NCBI RefSeq assembly: GCF_003390915.1
Contig: NZ_QMEM01000005.1
Location: forward strand, 124,001 to 188,000
Origin: Lewinella sp. IMCC34183
GTDB taxonomy: Bacteria; Bacteroidota; Bacteroidia; Chitinophagales; Saprospiraceae
Direction of reading: 5' to 3'
DNA length: 64,000 nt
A program made the translations under genes and the position numbers. Below are positions 29,260 through 37,356 of the stretch, piece after piece (within the stretch, counting starts at the first letter, position 1; every line of letters starts with the position of its first letter). The notes beneath the pieces are model-generated. The model worked only from the letters and a program-made list of their open reading frames with translations. It did no database searches and was not told the origin of the DNA.

Positions 29260-30516
29260 ATGTCCAAGGTATATCTTATAATTTGTTTTGCCTTTACGCT
29301 TACCGCAAATTGTTTTAAATCCGGCGGGCCCGCAGGTGCCGTGGAAAGCACCGAAACCACGGCGGATATGGGCTCCGAAACCCAGCATCCACGCGACCCC
29401 GGTACCCTCGCCGCACCCGCGTTCCCCGCCGCCCACCACCCCGAATCCTACCTCGGTCACCTCCGGGGAAAAAGGCTGGGCTTGGTCGTCAATCAGACAT
29501 CCACCGTGGGCGCGACCCACCTCGTCGATACCCTCCTCGGGCTGGGGCTGGACGTACAGCGCATCTTCGCCCCCGAACACGGCTTCCGCGGGGAGGCCGA
29601 CGCCGGCGCGAAGATCACCGACGGCCGCGACCCGCGCACCGGCCTGCCCATCAAGTCGCTCTACGGCAGCAACAAGAAACCGAGCCGCGAAGACCTCGCC
29701 GACCTCGACCTCATCGTCTTCGATATCCAGGACGTGGGCGTGCGCTTTTACACCTACATCTCCACCCTGCACTACGTCATGGAGTCGGCCGCCCGCTACG
29801 GCAAGCCGGTACTCATCCTCGATCGCCCCAATCCCAACGGCCAGCTCATCGACGGCCCGGTCCGGCAGGCCGGTTTTGAGAGTTTCGTGGGGCTGGACCC
29901 GATCCCCGTCGCCCACGGGCTTACCGTCGGAGAGTACGGCCGCATGGTCAACGGCGAAGGCTGGCTCGGCGAAGGGCTCACCTGCGACCTGACGGTCATC
30001 CCCTGCCCGGGCTACACCCACGACGCCGCCTACGAACTGCCCGTGCCCCCCTCCCCCAACCTGCCCAACCAGCGAAGCATCTACCTCTACCCCAGCCTCT
30101 GCTTCTTCGAGGGCACGGCGCTGAGCGTGGGCCGCGGAACCAGCAAGCAATTTCAGCTGTACGGCCACCCCCAGCTCACCGGACCGGATACCTTCACGCC
30201 CCGGCCCGGACCCGGCGCCAGTGATCCCAAGCTCAACGGCGAAACCTGCCACGGCTACGACCTCACCGCCCGGCCCGCCGCCGCCTACCGCGCCGACCGG
30301 CTTGACCTCGGTCCGCTGCTGGCCAGCTACCGCGACCTCAGCGGCAAAGGCGTGGAATTCTTCACCCGCGCCGATTTCTTTGACCTGCTGGCCGGAACGG
30401 ACACTTTCCGCGAGCAGATCCTCGCGGGCCGCTCCGAAGCCGACATCCGGGCCGGCTGGGCCGCCGGGCTGGCGGACTACCGGGTCATGCGCCAGAAATA
30501 TCTGCTCTACGAATAG
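29260..30516 (+). CDS. NamZ-type exo-beta-N-acetylmuramidase (DUF1343)
   Basis: A 418-residue exported enzyme of the DUF1343 family, shown in other bacteria to release N-acetylmuramic acid from peptidoglycan fragments (GH171). A signal peptide (MSKVYLIICFAFTLTANC) ends with a possible lipobox cysteine, though the residue before it (N) is atypical. Family blocks follow: LGLVVNQTS, FAPEHGFRGEADAGAKI, VFDIQDVGVRFYTYISTL, LDRPNPNG, and PSPNLPNQRSIYLYPSLCF. The ATG lies 41 bases from the divergent nuclease gene; the two starts share the intergenic region. Role: cell-wall recycling or scavenging. Confidence 0.92.
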   Translation: MSKVYLIICFAFTLTANCFKSGGPAGAVESTETTADMGSETQHPRDPGTLAAPAFPAAHHPESYLGHLRGKRLGLVVNQTSTVGATHLVDTLLGLGLDVQRIFAPEHGFRGEADAGAKITDGRDPRTGLPIKSLYGSNKKPSREDLADLDLIVFDIQDVGVRFYTYISTLHYVMESAARYGKPVLILDRPNPNGQLIDGPVRQAGFESFVGLDPIPVAHGLTVGEYGRMVNGEGWLGEGLTCDLTVIPCPGYTHDAAYELPVPPSPNLPNQRSIYLYPSLCFFEGTALSVGRGTSKQFQLYGHPQLTGPDTFTPRPGPGASDPKLNGETCHGYDLTARPAAAYRADRLDLGPLLASYRDLSGKGVEFFTRADFFDLLAGTDTFREQILAGRSEADIRAGWAAGLADYRVMRQKYLLYE

Positions 30517-30541
30517 CCGGTCACCGGTGAAAATATAGCGG

Positions 30542-30549
30542 TACCTTCA
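30542..30549 (+). promoter_or_regulatory. -7 promoter box (TACCTTCA) for PRMT-like gene
   Basis: TACCTTCA lies 44 bases before the ATG at 30594. Confidence 0.35.
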
Positions 30550-30593
30550 CCGCAGCGCTACCTCCACCTTCGGTCGTTCGCCAACCGGATTGA

Positions 30594-31601
30594 ATGACCA
30601 AGTTTGAGACCCTCGCCTCCATCACCGATGTCCTCCTCGACGATGCCACCGGCCCCGACCTCCTGCGCGATACCATCGACATCTACCGCGACCTGCTGCT
30701 GACCGCCTCGGGCATCGACCTGGGCGGCGAGGAAAGCATCGACCACTTCGACACCGGCACCGGAGTGGCCATCGGCGCCACCTGGGCGGCGCTCTGCATA
30801 GACGACCTCGTGCGCACCAAGCGGTTCGTGAGTGGCCTCCACCGCGCGGTACAGGACGTACTGGCGCGGAAATCCGGCCCCGTCCACGTCTTCTACGCCG
30901 GCACCGGCCCCTTCGCCACCCTGGCCCTGCCCCTGATGACGCGTTTCACGCCGGAGCAGCTGCAGTTTACCTGCCTGGAGATCACCGACGCCAGCTACCT
31001 GGCGGTGCAGCGGGTCTTCGCGGACCTGCGGCTGGAGCAGTACGTCATCGACGTGATCCAGACGGACGCCTCCACCTTCCGCATCGCCGGCGACCTGCCC
31101 GTGGACATCATGCTCAGCGAAACCATGCAGTACTGCCTCATCGACGAGATGCAGGTACCCATCGCCCTCAACCTCATGGCGCAGCTCCCCCCGGAGGTCA
31201 TCATGCTGCCCGAGCGCATCACCCTGATGCTGGGCGTGCTGGAGGATACCCGCGACCAGGCGGTGGCCGTCGAGCTCGGTACCATCTTCACCGTAGACCG
31301 CGCCAGCCTAGCGGCCTACCGGCCCACCCCGGGGAATACGGACTTCCCCACCGTGCGCCTGCCGGTACCCGCACCGAACGGCGTGGCCTACGGGCAACTG
31401 GCCATCCGCACCGCGGTGGACGTGTACGGCGGCTACGGACTGACCGACTACGAAAGCGGACTGACGGTGCCGCGCATCATCGGCGACTACCCCACCGCGG
31501 GCGACCCGCTAGAGGCCATCGACTTTACGTACGAGATCGACCCCTCCCCCCTGCTGTGGATGGACTTCGTGCTGCCGGGCGTGGCCCTGGCCGGGGCCTG
31601 A
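30594..31601 (+). CDS. PRMT-like SAM-dependent methyltransferase
   Basis: A 335-residue class I methyltransferase-like protein with features of the protein arginine methyltransferase (PRMT) family. Motif I is VHVFYAGTGPFATLALPL (about 97-114) for SAM binding. LEITDASY (128-135) is the post-I acidic site. A double-E loop SETMQYCLIDEMQ (175-187), with E176 and E185, resembles the PRMT motif SExMGYxLxxExM; LPERITLML (205-213) resembles its following strand. The C-terminal 120 residues would form the beta-barrel. Substrate and biological role are unknown, and it may act on small molecules rather than proteins. Confidence 0.7.
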   Translation: MTKFETLASITDVLLDDATGPDLLRDTIDIYRDLLLTASGIDLGGEESIDHFDTGTGVAIGATWAALCIDDLVRTKRFVSGLHRAVQDVLARKSGPVHVFYAGTGPFATLALPLMTRFTPEQLQFTCLEITDASYLAVQRVFADLRLEQYVIDVIQTDASTFRIAGDLPVDIMLSETMQYCLIDEMQVPIALNLMAQLPPEVIMLPERITLMLGVLEDTRDQAVAVELGTIFTVDRASLAAYRPTPGNTDFPTVRLPVPAPNGVAYGQLAIRTAVDVYGGYGLTDYESGLTVPRIIGDYPTAGDPLEAIDFTYEIDPSPLLWMDFVLPGVALAGA

Positions 31602-31611
31602 TAGCTGGGGG

Positions 31612-32019
31612 TTATTCGCCGGGCGGCACCGGCATTTCCCGGGTGGCCCGCTTCTTTTCCTGGTGCACCCGCCAGCCGAGGTATATGGCAGCCAGTAAGC
31701 AAACGATCGATACGCCGGCTACGTACCAGGGCAGCTTCGCACCGCCCCGCAGGGGAAGGAAGATGACCCCCCACATAAAGAGGTAATTGGACCACCACTG
31801 CCGCCGGGCGAGTGGGGAGCGGGTCTCCATATCGTGGTACAGGGCCGTACCAGAAGTCAGTAGCAGCCCGGATATGGTGAGTACTCGCGCCGTGAGCTCA
31901 CCCGGCTCTACGGGCCACAGGGCCAGTCCGAATGCGAAAAGCACGGTGACCAGGCCAAACCAGTAGCGCGGGCTGCGGTAATAGGTGAAGGGGCGGTCCT
32001 TGGTAGGTGAATTACTCAT
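31612..32019 (-). CDS. Hypothetical membrane protein (pair, downstream member)
   Basis: A 135-residue protein with a hydrophilic N-terminus (MSNSPTKDRPFTYYRSPRYW) and about four hydrophobic segments between residues 19 and 120, then a basic tail (HQEKKRATRE). I do not recognise the family. The start at 32019 (ATG) overlaps the stop of the upstream gene by eight bases; the longer open frame to 32199 just reads that gene in another frame. Same topology and size as its neighbour suggest a related function, perhaps a two-component membrane assembly, but that is inference. Confidence 0.6.
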   Translation of the reverse strand: MSNSPTKDRPFTYYRSPRYWFGLVTVLFAFGLALWPVEPGELTARVLTISGLLLTSGTALYHDMETRSPLARRQWWSNYLFMWGVIFLPLRGGAKLPWYVAGVSIVCLLAAIYLGWRVHQEKKRATREMPVPPGE

Positions 32020-32413
32020 TACCGGTAACGTTGTTTTCGTGGGGAAGGGGGCGGCGCATATCCTCAAAACCGGAGCGCCAGGTGAGGTAGCCGCCGATAC
32101 CCATGCAGGTGAACATGGCCAGGGCAGCGAGTGCCTGTACGGTATCCGACCCAAGATCCGTATGAAACAAAAAGGTGGCCGCGGCGAAGCACAGCGCACC
32201 CAGTTCCATCAGTCGCCGCCCGCGGTACAGCTTCGGTCGGCTCCGGATCCAGCACACCGCTCCTACCACGTACAGCCCTCCGGCCAGCACCCTGGGCAGG
32301 GCGGGCCAGACGGCCGGTTGCCAGGGCACGAAGAGAAGGATCGCCCACGCGACAAAGCAGAGGATCGCGACGGCGAGCTCGGGTTGGCGGTAGGTGCGTA
32401 GGGTAGAAAACAT
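32012..32413 (-). CDS. Hypothetical membrane protein (pair, upstream member)
   Basis: A 133-residue protein with four predicted helices (ELAVAILCFVAWAILLFV, RVLAGGLYVVGAVCWI, LMELGALCFAAATFLF, ALAALAMFTCMGIGGYL). Family not recognised. The start MFSTLRTYRQ at 32413 is backed by a -7 box TATATTTC three bases before the ATG. The stop overlaps the next gene by eight bases, so both are probably co-translated. Confidence 0.6.
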   Translation of the reverse strand: MFSTLRTYRQPELAVAILCFVAWAILLFVPWQPAVWPALPRVLAGGLYVVGAVCWIRSRPKLYRGRRLMELGALCFAAATFLFHTDLGSDTVQALAALAMFTCMGIGGYLTWRSGFEDMRRPLPHENNVTGNE

Positions 32414-32416
32414 AGG

Positions 32417-32424
32417 GAAATATA
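32417..32424 (-). promoter_or_regulatory. -7 promoter box (TATATTTC) three bases before a start codon
   Basis: Minus-strand TATATTTC, then CCT, then ATG (32413). Closest spacing in the window. Confidence 0.5.
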
Positions 32425-32579
32425 TACGAGCGGATGGCCCAAGACCACGGTACGCTAATATAGGGCACAGCATGCCGGCGCGGGAACCTACGTGGTGCAA
32501 CGGCCCCCAGCCGTGAGGATTGCCCGTACCCGCAGCGCTAACGGTCAGCGTAGCGAACTTATCCCGGTTTCTCACCTTA

Positions 32580-32599
32580 GCTTAGAACCTAAACTAAGC
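32580..32599 (+). promoter_or_regulatory. Inverted repeat directly before pncB start (operator candidate)
   Basis: GCTTAG (32580-32585), eight bases, CTAAGC (32594-32599), ending one base before the pncB ATG. It could be the site of the NrtR-like protein encoded next door. Confidence 0.35.
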
Positions 32600-32600
32600 A

Positions 32601-34070
32601 ATGGCGCATTCCCACCTTTCCGAGATCTACCGCCCGGGCTTCGGCCTGCTGACCGATCTCTACGAGCTCACGATGGCCGCGGGCTACTACCACGCGAAAC
32701 TCCACGAGCGGCGTGCGATTTTCCACCTGTTCTACCGGACGGCGCCCTTCGGGGGCCGTTTTGCGCTGGCGGCGGGCCTGCCGCTGGCCATCGATCTGAT
32801 CGAGAACTTCCGCTTCAGCGCCGACGACGTACAGTACCTCGGCCGGCTCACGGGCAGCGACGGCAGCCCCCTCTTCCGGGAGCCCTTTCTCAACTACCTG
32901 CAGCGGATGAAGTGGACCGGCAGCGTAGATGCCGTACCCGAGGGGGAAATCGTGCTGCCCCACGAGCCCCTGCTGCGCATCGAAGGGCCGCTACTGCAGG
33001 TACAGTTGCTCGAAACGGCGCTGCTGACGGTGATGAACTTCAGCACCCTGATCGCCACCAAGGCCGCCCGCATCAAGGCCGCGGCCGGCGACGACCCCGT
33101 CCTGGAGTTCGGACTGCGGCGGGCGCAGGGCATCGACGGCGGCCTGACCGCCTCCCGCTCCGCCTACCTCGGCGGCTGCGACGCGACCAGTAACGTATGG
33201 GCGGGTCGCTACTACGGCATTCCCGTCAAGGGGACCCACGCCCACAGCTGGGTGATGGTCTTTCCCGACGAGCTGACCGCCTTCGAGGCCTACGCCGCCG
33301 CCCTGCCCGCCAACTGCATCTTCCTGGTGGATACCTACGACTCCCTGGAGGGGACGCGCAACGCCATCCGCGTCGGCCGAGCCCTGCGCGAACGCGGCCA
33401 CGAGATGAACGGCATCCGGCTCGACAGCGGCGACCTGGGTGCACTCTCGATCGAAGCGCGCAAACTGCTGGACGAGGCCGGCTTCCCGGACGCGCAGATC
33501 GTGGCCAGCGACAGCCTCGACGAGTACGCCATCCGCGACCTGAAGGCGAAGGGCGCGAAGATCGGTATCTGGGGCATCGGCACCCGGCTGGCCACCGCCC
33601 ACGACCAGCCGGCGCTCGGCGGCGTCTACAAGCTCTCGGCCGTGCAGGACGCGTCGGGTAACTGGCAGTCGCGCGTAAAGGCCTCGGAAACCGCCGCCAA
33701 GTCGAGCAACCCCGGCAAGCTGGCCGTCCGCCGCTACCACCTGGAGGACCGGCCGGTTGCCAGCCAGCTGTACGATGCCCTGGCCGGACCGCCCAGCCAG
33801 ACCGTCACCGACGCGGCCGACCAGACCCACACCCTGGCCGGGGACACCACCGAATTGCTCCACCCGGTCTACCGCGACGGAACCCTGGTACACGAGGCCC
33901 TCGACCTCCCCGGCACCCGCGACCGCGCCCTGAAGAACTGGCAACTCTGGACCGCCCTGGACTGGAATGACTTCCACTACGGCCTCAGTCCCGAACTGCT
34001 GGCGGAGAAAGAAGACTTGCTGAAAAAAATGGAAGTCTTAGGCCCCGAGGACGAGCGGGGCCAATTTTAA
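32601..34070 (+). CDS. pncB: Nicotinate phosphoribosyltransferase
   Basis: Makes nicotinate mononucleotide from nicotinate and PRPP, feeding the NAD salvage (Preiss-Handler) pathway. The 489-residue protein shows LLTDLYELTMAAGYY near the start, the EFGLRRAQG block, TASRSAYLGGCDATSN, KGTHAHSWVM and RLDSGDLGALS, all family signatures around the phosphoribosyl site. ATG at 32601 follows an inverted repeat. The next gene, 27 bases downstream, is an NrtR-like Nudix protein, a known regulator of NAD genes, which agrees with the assignment. A GC hairpin overlaps its last codons. Confidence 0.96.
   Translation: MAHSHLSEIYRPGFGLLTDLYELTMAAGYYHAKLHERRAIFHLFYRTAPFGGRFALAAGLPLAIDLIENFRFSADDVQYLGRLTGSDGSPLFREPFLNYLQRMKWTGSVDAVPEGEIVLPHEPLLRIEGPLLQVQLLETALLTVMNFSTLIATKAARIKAAAGDDPVLEFGLRRAQGIDGGLTASRSAYLGGCDATSNVWAGRYYGIPVKGTHAHSWVMVFPDELTAFEAYAAALPANCIFLVDTYDSLEGTRNAIRVGRALRERGHEMNGIRLDSGDLGALSIEARKLLDEAGFPDAQIVASDSLDEYAIRDLKAKGAKIGIWGIGTRLATAHDQPALGGVYKLSAVQDASGNWQSRVKASETAAKSSNPGKLAVRRYHLEDRPVASQLYDALAGPPSQTVTDAADQTHTLAGDTTELLHPVYRDGTLVHEALDLPGTRDRALKNWQLWTALDWNDFHYGLSPELLAEKEDLLKKMEVLGPEDERGQF
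34041..34062 (+). terminator. Hairpin at the 3' end of pncB, within the coding sequence
   Basis: GGCCCCG (34041-34047), an 8-base loop, CGGGGCC (34056-34062), followed by AATTTTAAATTT. It may be a weak terminator or processing site limiting the downstream Nudix gene. Confidence 0.45.
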
Positions 34071-34077
34071 ATTTCAC

Positions 34078-34095
34078 ATTTTAAATTTAAAATTT
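34078..34095 (+). promoter_or_regulatory. AT-rich palindrome before the NrtR-like gene
   Basis: ATTTTAAATTTAAAAT is self-complementary (34078-34093) and ends four bases before the start codon. A shorter direct relative (AATTTTAAATTT) lies 15 bases upstream. Operator function is a guess. Confidence 0.3.
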
Positions 34096-34096
34096 A

Positions 34097-34810
34097 ATGC
34101 CCACCTACAAACACCCCCGCCCCTCCGTAACCACCGACGTGGTCGTGTTCGGCTACGACGGCGGACCCGAACTGAAGTTGCTGCTGATCCAGCGTGGCGG
34201 CGAGCCCTTCAAGGGGCAGTGGGCGCTGCCGGGCGGATTCGTGGAGATGGACGAGGACCTGGAAGCCGGCGCCCTGCGTGAACTCGAGGAGGAGACCGGC
34301 GTGAAGAACCTCTACGTGGAGCAGCTCTTCACCTTCGGCGCACCCGACCGCGATCCCCGCGGCCGCGTGATCAGCGTGGCCCACTACGCCCTGGTCAACC
34401 TGGGCAACCACCCGGCGGCCGCCTCCTCCGACGCCGAGCGGGTGGAGTGGTTCCCGCGCAACGCGCTGCCCGAGCTCGCCTTCGACCACGCCCGGATCAT
34501 CGAGCTGGCGACCTCGCGGCTGCGGGCCAAGGTGCGCTACCAGCCCATCGGCTTCGAGCTGTTACCGGAGGAATTCACCCTGGGCGAATTGCAGGCCCTC
34601 TATGAAACCGTACTGGGCGTGCCGCCCTTCAACAAGCGAAATTTCCGCACACGTATCCTGAAGACCGGCATCCTGGAGGAGGTAGGTAGGCAGGAAAACG
34701 TCGCCCACCGTCCCGCCATGCTGTACCGCTTCAACGAGGACCGCTACCGCAAGCTGGTGGAGGAACGCGACTCGGCGGTGCTGCGGCGCGCCCTGGACTT
34801 CGAGTTGTAG
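34097..34810 (+). CDS. Nudix hydrolase with C-terminal winged-helix (NrtR-like)
   Basis: A 237-residue protein. The Nudix box is intact: [23 protein letters not shown] fits G-x5-E-x7-R-E-U-x-E-E-x-G-U (residues about 47-69). The C-terminal part (about 150-237; [26 protein letters not shown]) resembles the winged-helix DNA-binding domain of NrtR regulators. NrtR proteins bind ADP-ribose and repress NAD genes, usually losing catalysis; here the box looks catalytically competent, so it may be both enzyme and regulator. It follows pncB by 27 bases, which strongly suggests a NAD-related role. Confidence 0.88.
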   Translation: MPTYKHPRPSVTTDVVVFGYDGGPELKLLLIQRGGEPFKGQWALPGGFVEMDEDLEAGALRELEEETGVKNLYVEQLFTFGAPDRDPRGRVISVAHYALVNLGNHPAAASSDAERVEWFPRNALPELAFDHARIIELATSRLRAKVRYQPIGFELLPEEFTLGELQALYETVLGVPPFNKRNFRTRILKTGILEEVGRQENVAHRPAMLYRFNEDRYRKLVEERDSAVLRRALDFEL

Positions 34811-34862
34811 GCGGAGGCGTGGGATCTGGATTGCGGGGAACGAATAATCCGGATATTGCGCC

Positions 34863-36128
34863 ATGCTATCTACCAGAGGACAGAAGAAGGCCAATGAGCC
34901 ACTGCGACCGGATTTTGCGCTCTTCGAGCGGGCGATGGAGCAACCCTACACACCAGAGGATACCGACGGCGCCGTCACCCTGTGCATCGCCGAAAACCTG
35001 CTGCAGTGGCCGACGCTGCGCGACAAGCTGCAATCGATCACCCGCGAGGCACCCTGGCCCGACTGGATCGCCGCCTACACCCAGCTCTCGGGTGCCCCGG
35101 AGTTTCGGGAAGCGGTAGCGGGCTTCGTGGGCAGGCACATCGCCGGTCAGCCGCTGAACGCGGACTTTTTTTGCGGGAGCGCAGGTGCAACGGCGGTGGT
35201 GGAAGTAAGCGCCATGTGCCTGGGAAAGGACGGAGACTACGCCGTATTCCCGGCCCCGGCGTACCAGGCCTACGCGCCGGACGTGCAAAACAAGGCGGGG
35301 ATGCTCCGCCACGACATCCGGGAGTACGCGGCGGAATTCGGCACCGGTTTCCACCCCCTGTCGGTGGCCGAGCTCGACGCTACCCGCGATACTCTGGGCG
35401 AGAAGTTCCGTATGCTCGTACTTACCCAGCCGGATAATCCGACGGGGGCCGTATACGCGGACGACCAATTGCGCGGTATTGCTGGGTGGTGTATCGAGCA
35501 CGAGATTCACTTGGTGGTGAACGAGATCTATGCCCTGAGCCAGTTCAGTCGCGACGCGGAGGGGGTCGCCAACGTATCGGCTTACACCTCCTTCCTGCCC
35601 ATCCTGGAAGAGCTGGACAGTCCCTACCTGCACTGGTGGTACTCTTTCTCGAAGGACTTCGGCGTATCCGGCTTCCGGGTAGGGCTGATGTACAGCCGCA
35701 ACGAAGACTTCCGGGCGGCCTACACCAACTTCAACGCCCCGCACCAGATCAGCAACCTTACCCAGTGGGTACTGGCCGAACTGCTGCGGGACGACGCCTG
35801 GGTAACGGAATTTCAACAAGAGAACCAGCGGCTGCTGACCGGCGCCTACCAGACGGTCACCGACACCCTGGATGAACTGGGGGTACCCTACACCCCCGCC
35901 CGCGGGAGCCTGTTCGTCTGGGCCGACTTCAGCCGCTTCCTGCCCGAACGGACTCCCGCAGCCGCGGAACAGCTGTGGGAACGGATCTTCGAGGAAACCG
36001 GTATACTGCTCACCGCCCCGGGCGGCCTCGGGCAGCCGGACGCCGGTTGGTACCGGATCGTGTACAGTGGGGTAAGCCCGGAGGCGCTGGGAGCCGCTAT
36101 GGATCGCTTACGCACCTTCTTCCGTTAA
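34863..36128 (+). CDS. PLP-dependent class I/II aminotransferase, ACC synthase-like
   Basis: A 421-residue fold-type I PLP enzyme. The PLP lysine is in YSFSKDFGVSGFRVG, very close to the ACC synthase motif SLSKDxGLPGFRVG; LTQPDNPTGAV and VNEIYALSQF carry the ring-binding Asn and Asp/Glu-Tyr positions. YTQLSGAPEFREAVAGF matches the N-terminal substrate segment. Similarity to 1-aminocyclopropane-1-carboxylate synthases is in motif only; many such bacterial proteins are general aminotransferases. It is transcribed alone, with a family B hairpin repeat just after its stop. Confidence 0.85.
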   Translation: MLSTRGQKKANEPLRPDFALFERAMEQPYTPEDTDGAVTLCIAENLLQWPTLRDKLQSITREAPWPDWIAAYTQLSGAPEFREAVAGFVGRHIAGQPLNADFFCGSAGATAVVEVSAMCLGKDGDYAVFPAPAYQAYAPDVQNKAGMLRHDIREYAAEFGTGFHPLSVAELDATRDTLGEKFRMLVLTQPDNPTGAVYADDQLRGIAGWCIEHEIHLVVNEIYALSQFSRDAEGVANVSAYTSFLPILEELDSPYLHWWYSFSKDFGVSGFRVGLMYSRNEDFRAAYTNFNAPHQISNLTQWVLAELLRDDAWVTEFQQENQRLLTGAYQTVTDTLDELGVPYTPARGSLFVWADFSRFLPERTPAAAEQLWERIFEETGILLTAPGGLGQPDAGWYRIVYSGVSPEALGAAMDRLRTFFR

Positions 36129-36132
36129 CGAG

Positions 36133-36170
36133 CTGTACGATGCTGCCTCCGGCAGCGCACTACAGGACCC
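36133..36170 (+). repeat. Family B hairpin repeat after the aminotransferase gene
   Basis: GCTGCCTCCGGCAGC (36143-36157) forms a six-base-pair hairpin with a 3-base loop, preceded by TGTACGAT. It begins five bases past the stop codon, in sense orientation. Confidence 0.8.
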
Positions 36171-36177
36171 CGCCAGC

Positions 36178-37356
36178 CTAAACCGAAGCCGGTACGGCCG
36201 CGGCCAGGGCGTTCTCCAGATCCCGGACCAGGTCGTCGGCATCTTCCACGCCTACGCTCAGGCGGATCAGGCTATCGGTAAGCCCCACGCTCAGGCGCTG
36301 CTCGCGCGGAATACTGGCGTGGGTCATGGAGGCCGGGTGGCCGATAAGGCTTTCCACGCCACCGAGGCTTTCCGCCAGGGTGAAATAGTGGGTGTTCTTC
36401 ATCACCTCGGTAGCGGCCTCCTGGGTGTCCTCCTTTAGGTCGAAACTGACCATTCCCCCGAAGTCGCGCATCTGCTTAGCGGCGATGTCGTGGCGGGGGT
36501 GATCGGCCAGTCCGGGGTAGTATACGTTGGCAACCAGGTCGTTGCCCTGTAGTACCTCAACGATACGGCGGGCGTTCTCGCAGGCCCGCTGTACGCGCAG
36601 GTGCAGGGTCTTGATACCGCGCAGCACCAGGAAACAGTCCTGGGGGCCGGGGACGGCACCGACGGCATTCTGCAGGTAGTAAAGCTTGTCGGCCAGTTCC
36701 TTGTTGCGGGTGATGATGGCCCCCATGACCACGTCGCTGTGGCCGCCGAGGTACTTGGTGGCGCTGTGGAGCACCATATCGGCACCGAGTTCGAGGGGCT
36801 GCTGCAGGTAGGGGCTGGCGAAGGTATTATCGACGCAGGTGGTGATGCCCTTTGCCCGGGCGAGGTCGGTGAGGGCCTGGATGTCCACGATGTTGAGCAT
36901 GGGATTGGTGGGCGTCTCGATCCAGAGCAGCTTGGTGTCGTCGGTGATCTCACCGGCAAGTTTATCGGCATCGCGCATGTCGACGAACCGGCTCTTGAGC
37001 CCGAAATTGCCCATCACCGCCGTGAGCAGCCGGTAGCTGCCGCCGTAGAGGTCGTCGCTGGCCAGGACCTCGTCGCCGGGCTTCAGCGTGCGCAGGATGG
37101 TATCCATGGCGGCGAGTCCGCTGCTGAAGCAAATGCCGTATTTCCCCTTTTCCAGGGCGGCCAGGTTATTCTGCAGCGCGCTGCGGGTGGGGTTGCCCGT
37201 GCGGGCGTACTCGTAGCCCTTATGCTCGCCGGGGGCGGACTGGGCGTAGGTAGAGGTCTGGTAGATCGGGGTCATTACGGCTCCGGTCTGGGGGTCGGGC
37301 TCAAGTCCTCCGTGAATACACTGGGTAGCGAAGTTGGCGTCTGGGGCGGCTTTCAT
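36178..37356 (-). CDS. Cystathionine gamma-synthase/lyase-type PLP enzyme
   Basis: A 392-residue trans-sulfuration enzyme, either making cystathionine from an acylated homoserine and cysteine or cleaving cystathionine or methionine. The PLP lysine is in HSATKYLGGHSDVVMG; GYEYARTGNPTR, SGLAAMDTI, ASDDLYGGSYRL and ETPTNPMLNI are the standard blocks. The start MKAAPDANFATQCIHGG at 37356 is the family start; the longer frame runs into the repeat array. Because metH is in the same window, a role in homocysteine/methionine formation is reasonable. The exact activity cannot be told from sequence. Confidence 0.92.
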   Translation of the reverse strand: MKAAPDANFATQCIHGGLEPDPQTGAVMTPIYQTSTYAQSAPGEHKGYEYARTGNPTRSALQNNLAALEKGKYGICFSSGLAAMDTILRTLKPGDEVLASDDLYGGSYRLLTAVMGNFGLKSRFVDMRDADKLAGEITDDTKLLWIETPTNPMLNIVDIQALTDLARAKGITTCVDNTFASPYLQQPLELGADMVLHSATKYLGGHSDVVMGAIITRNKELADKLYYLQNAVGAVPGPQDCFLVLRGIKTLHLRVQRACENARRIVEVLQGNDLVANVYYPGLADHPRHDIAAKQMRDFGGMVSFDLKEDTQEAATEVMKNTHYFTLAESLGGVESLIGHPASMTHASIPREQRLSVGLTDSLIRLSVGVEDADDLVRDLENALAAAVPASV

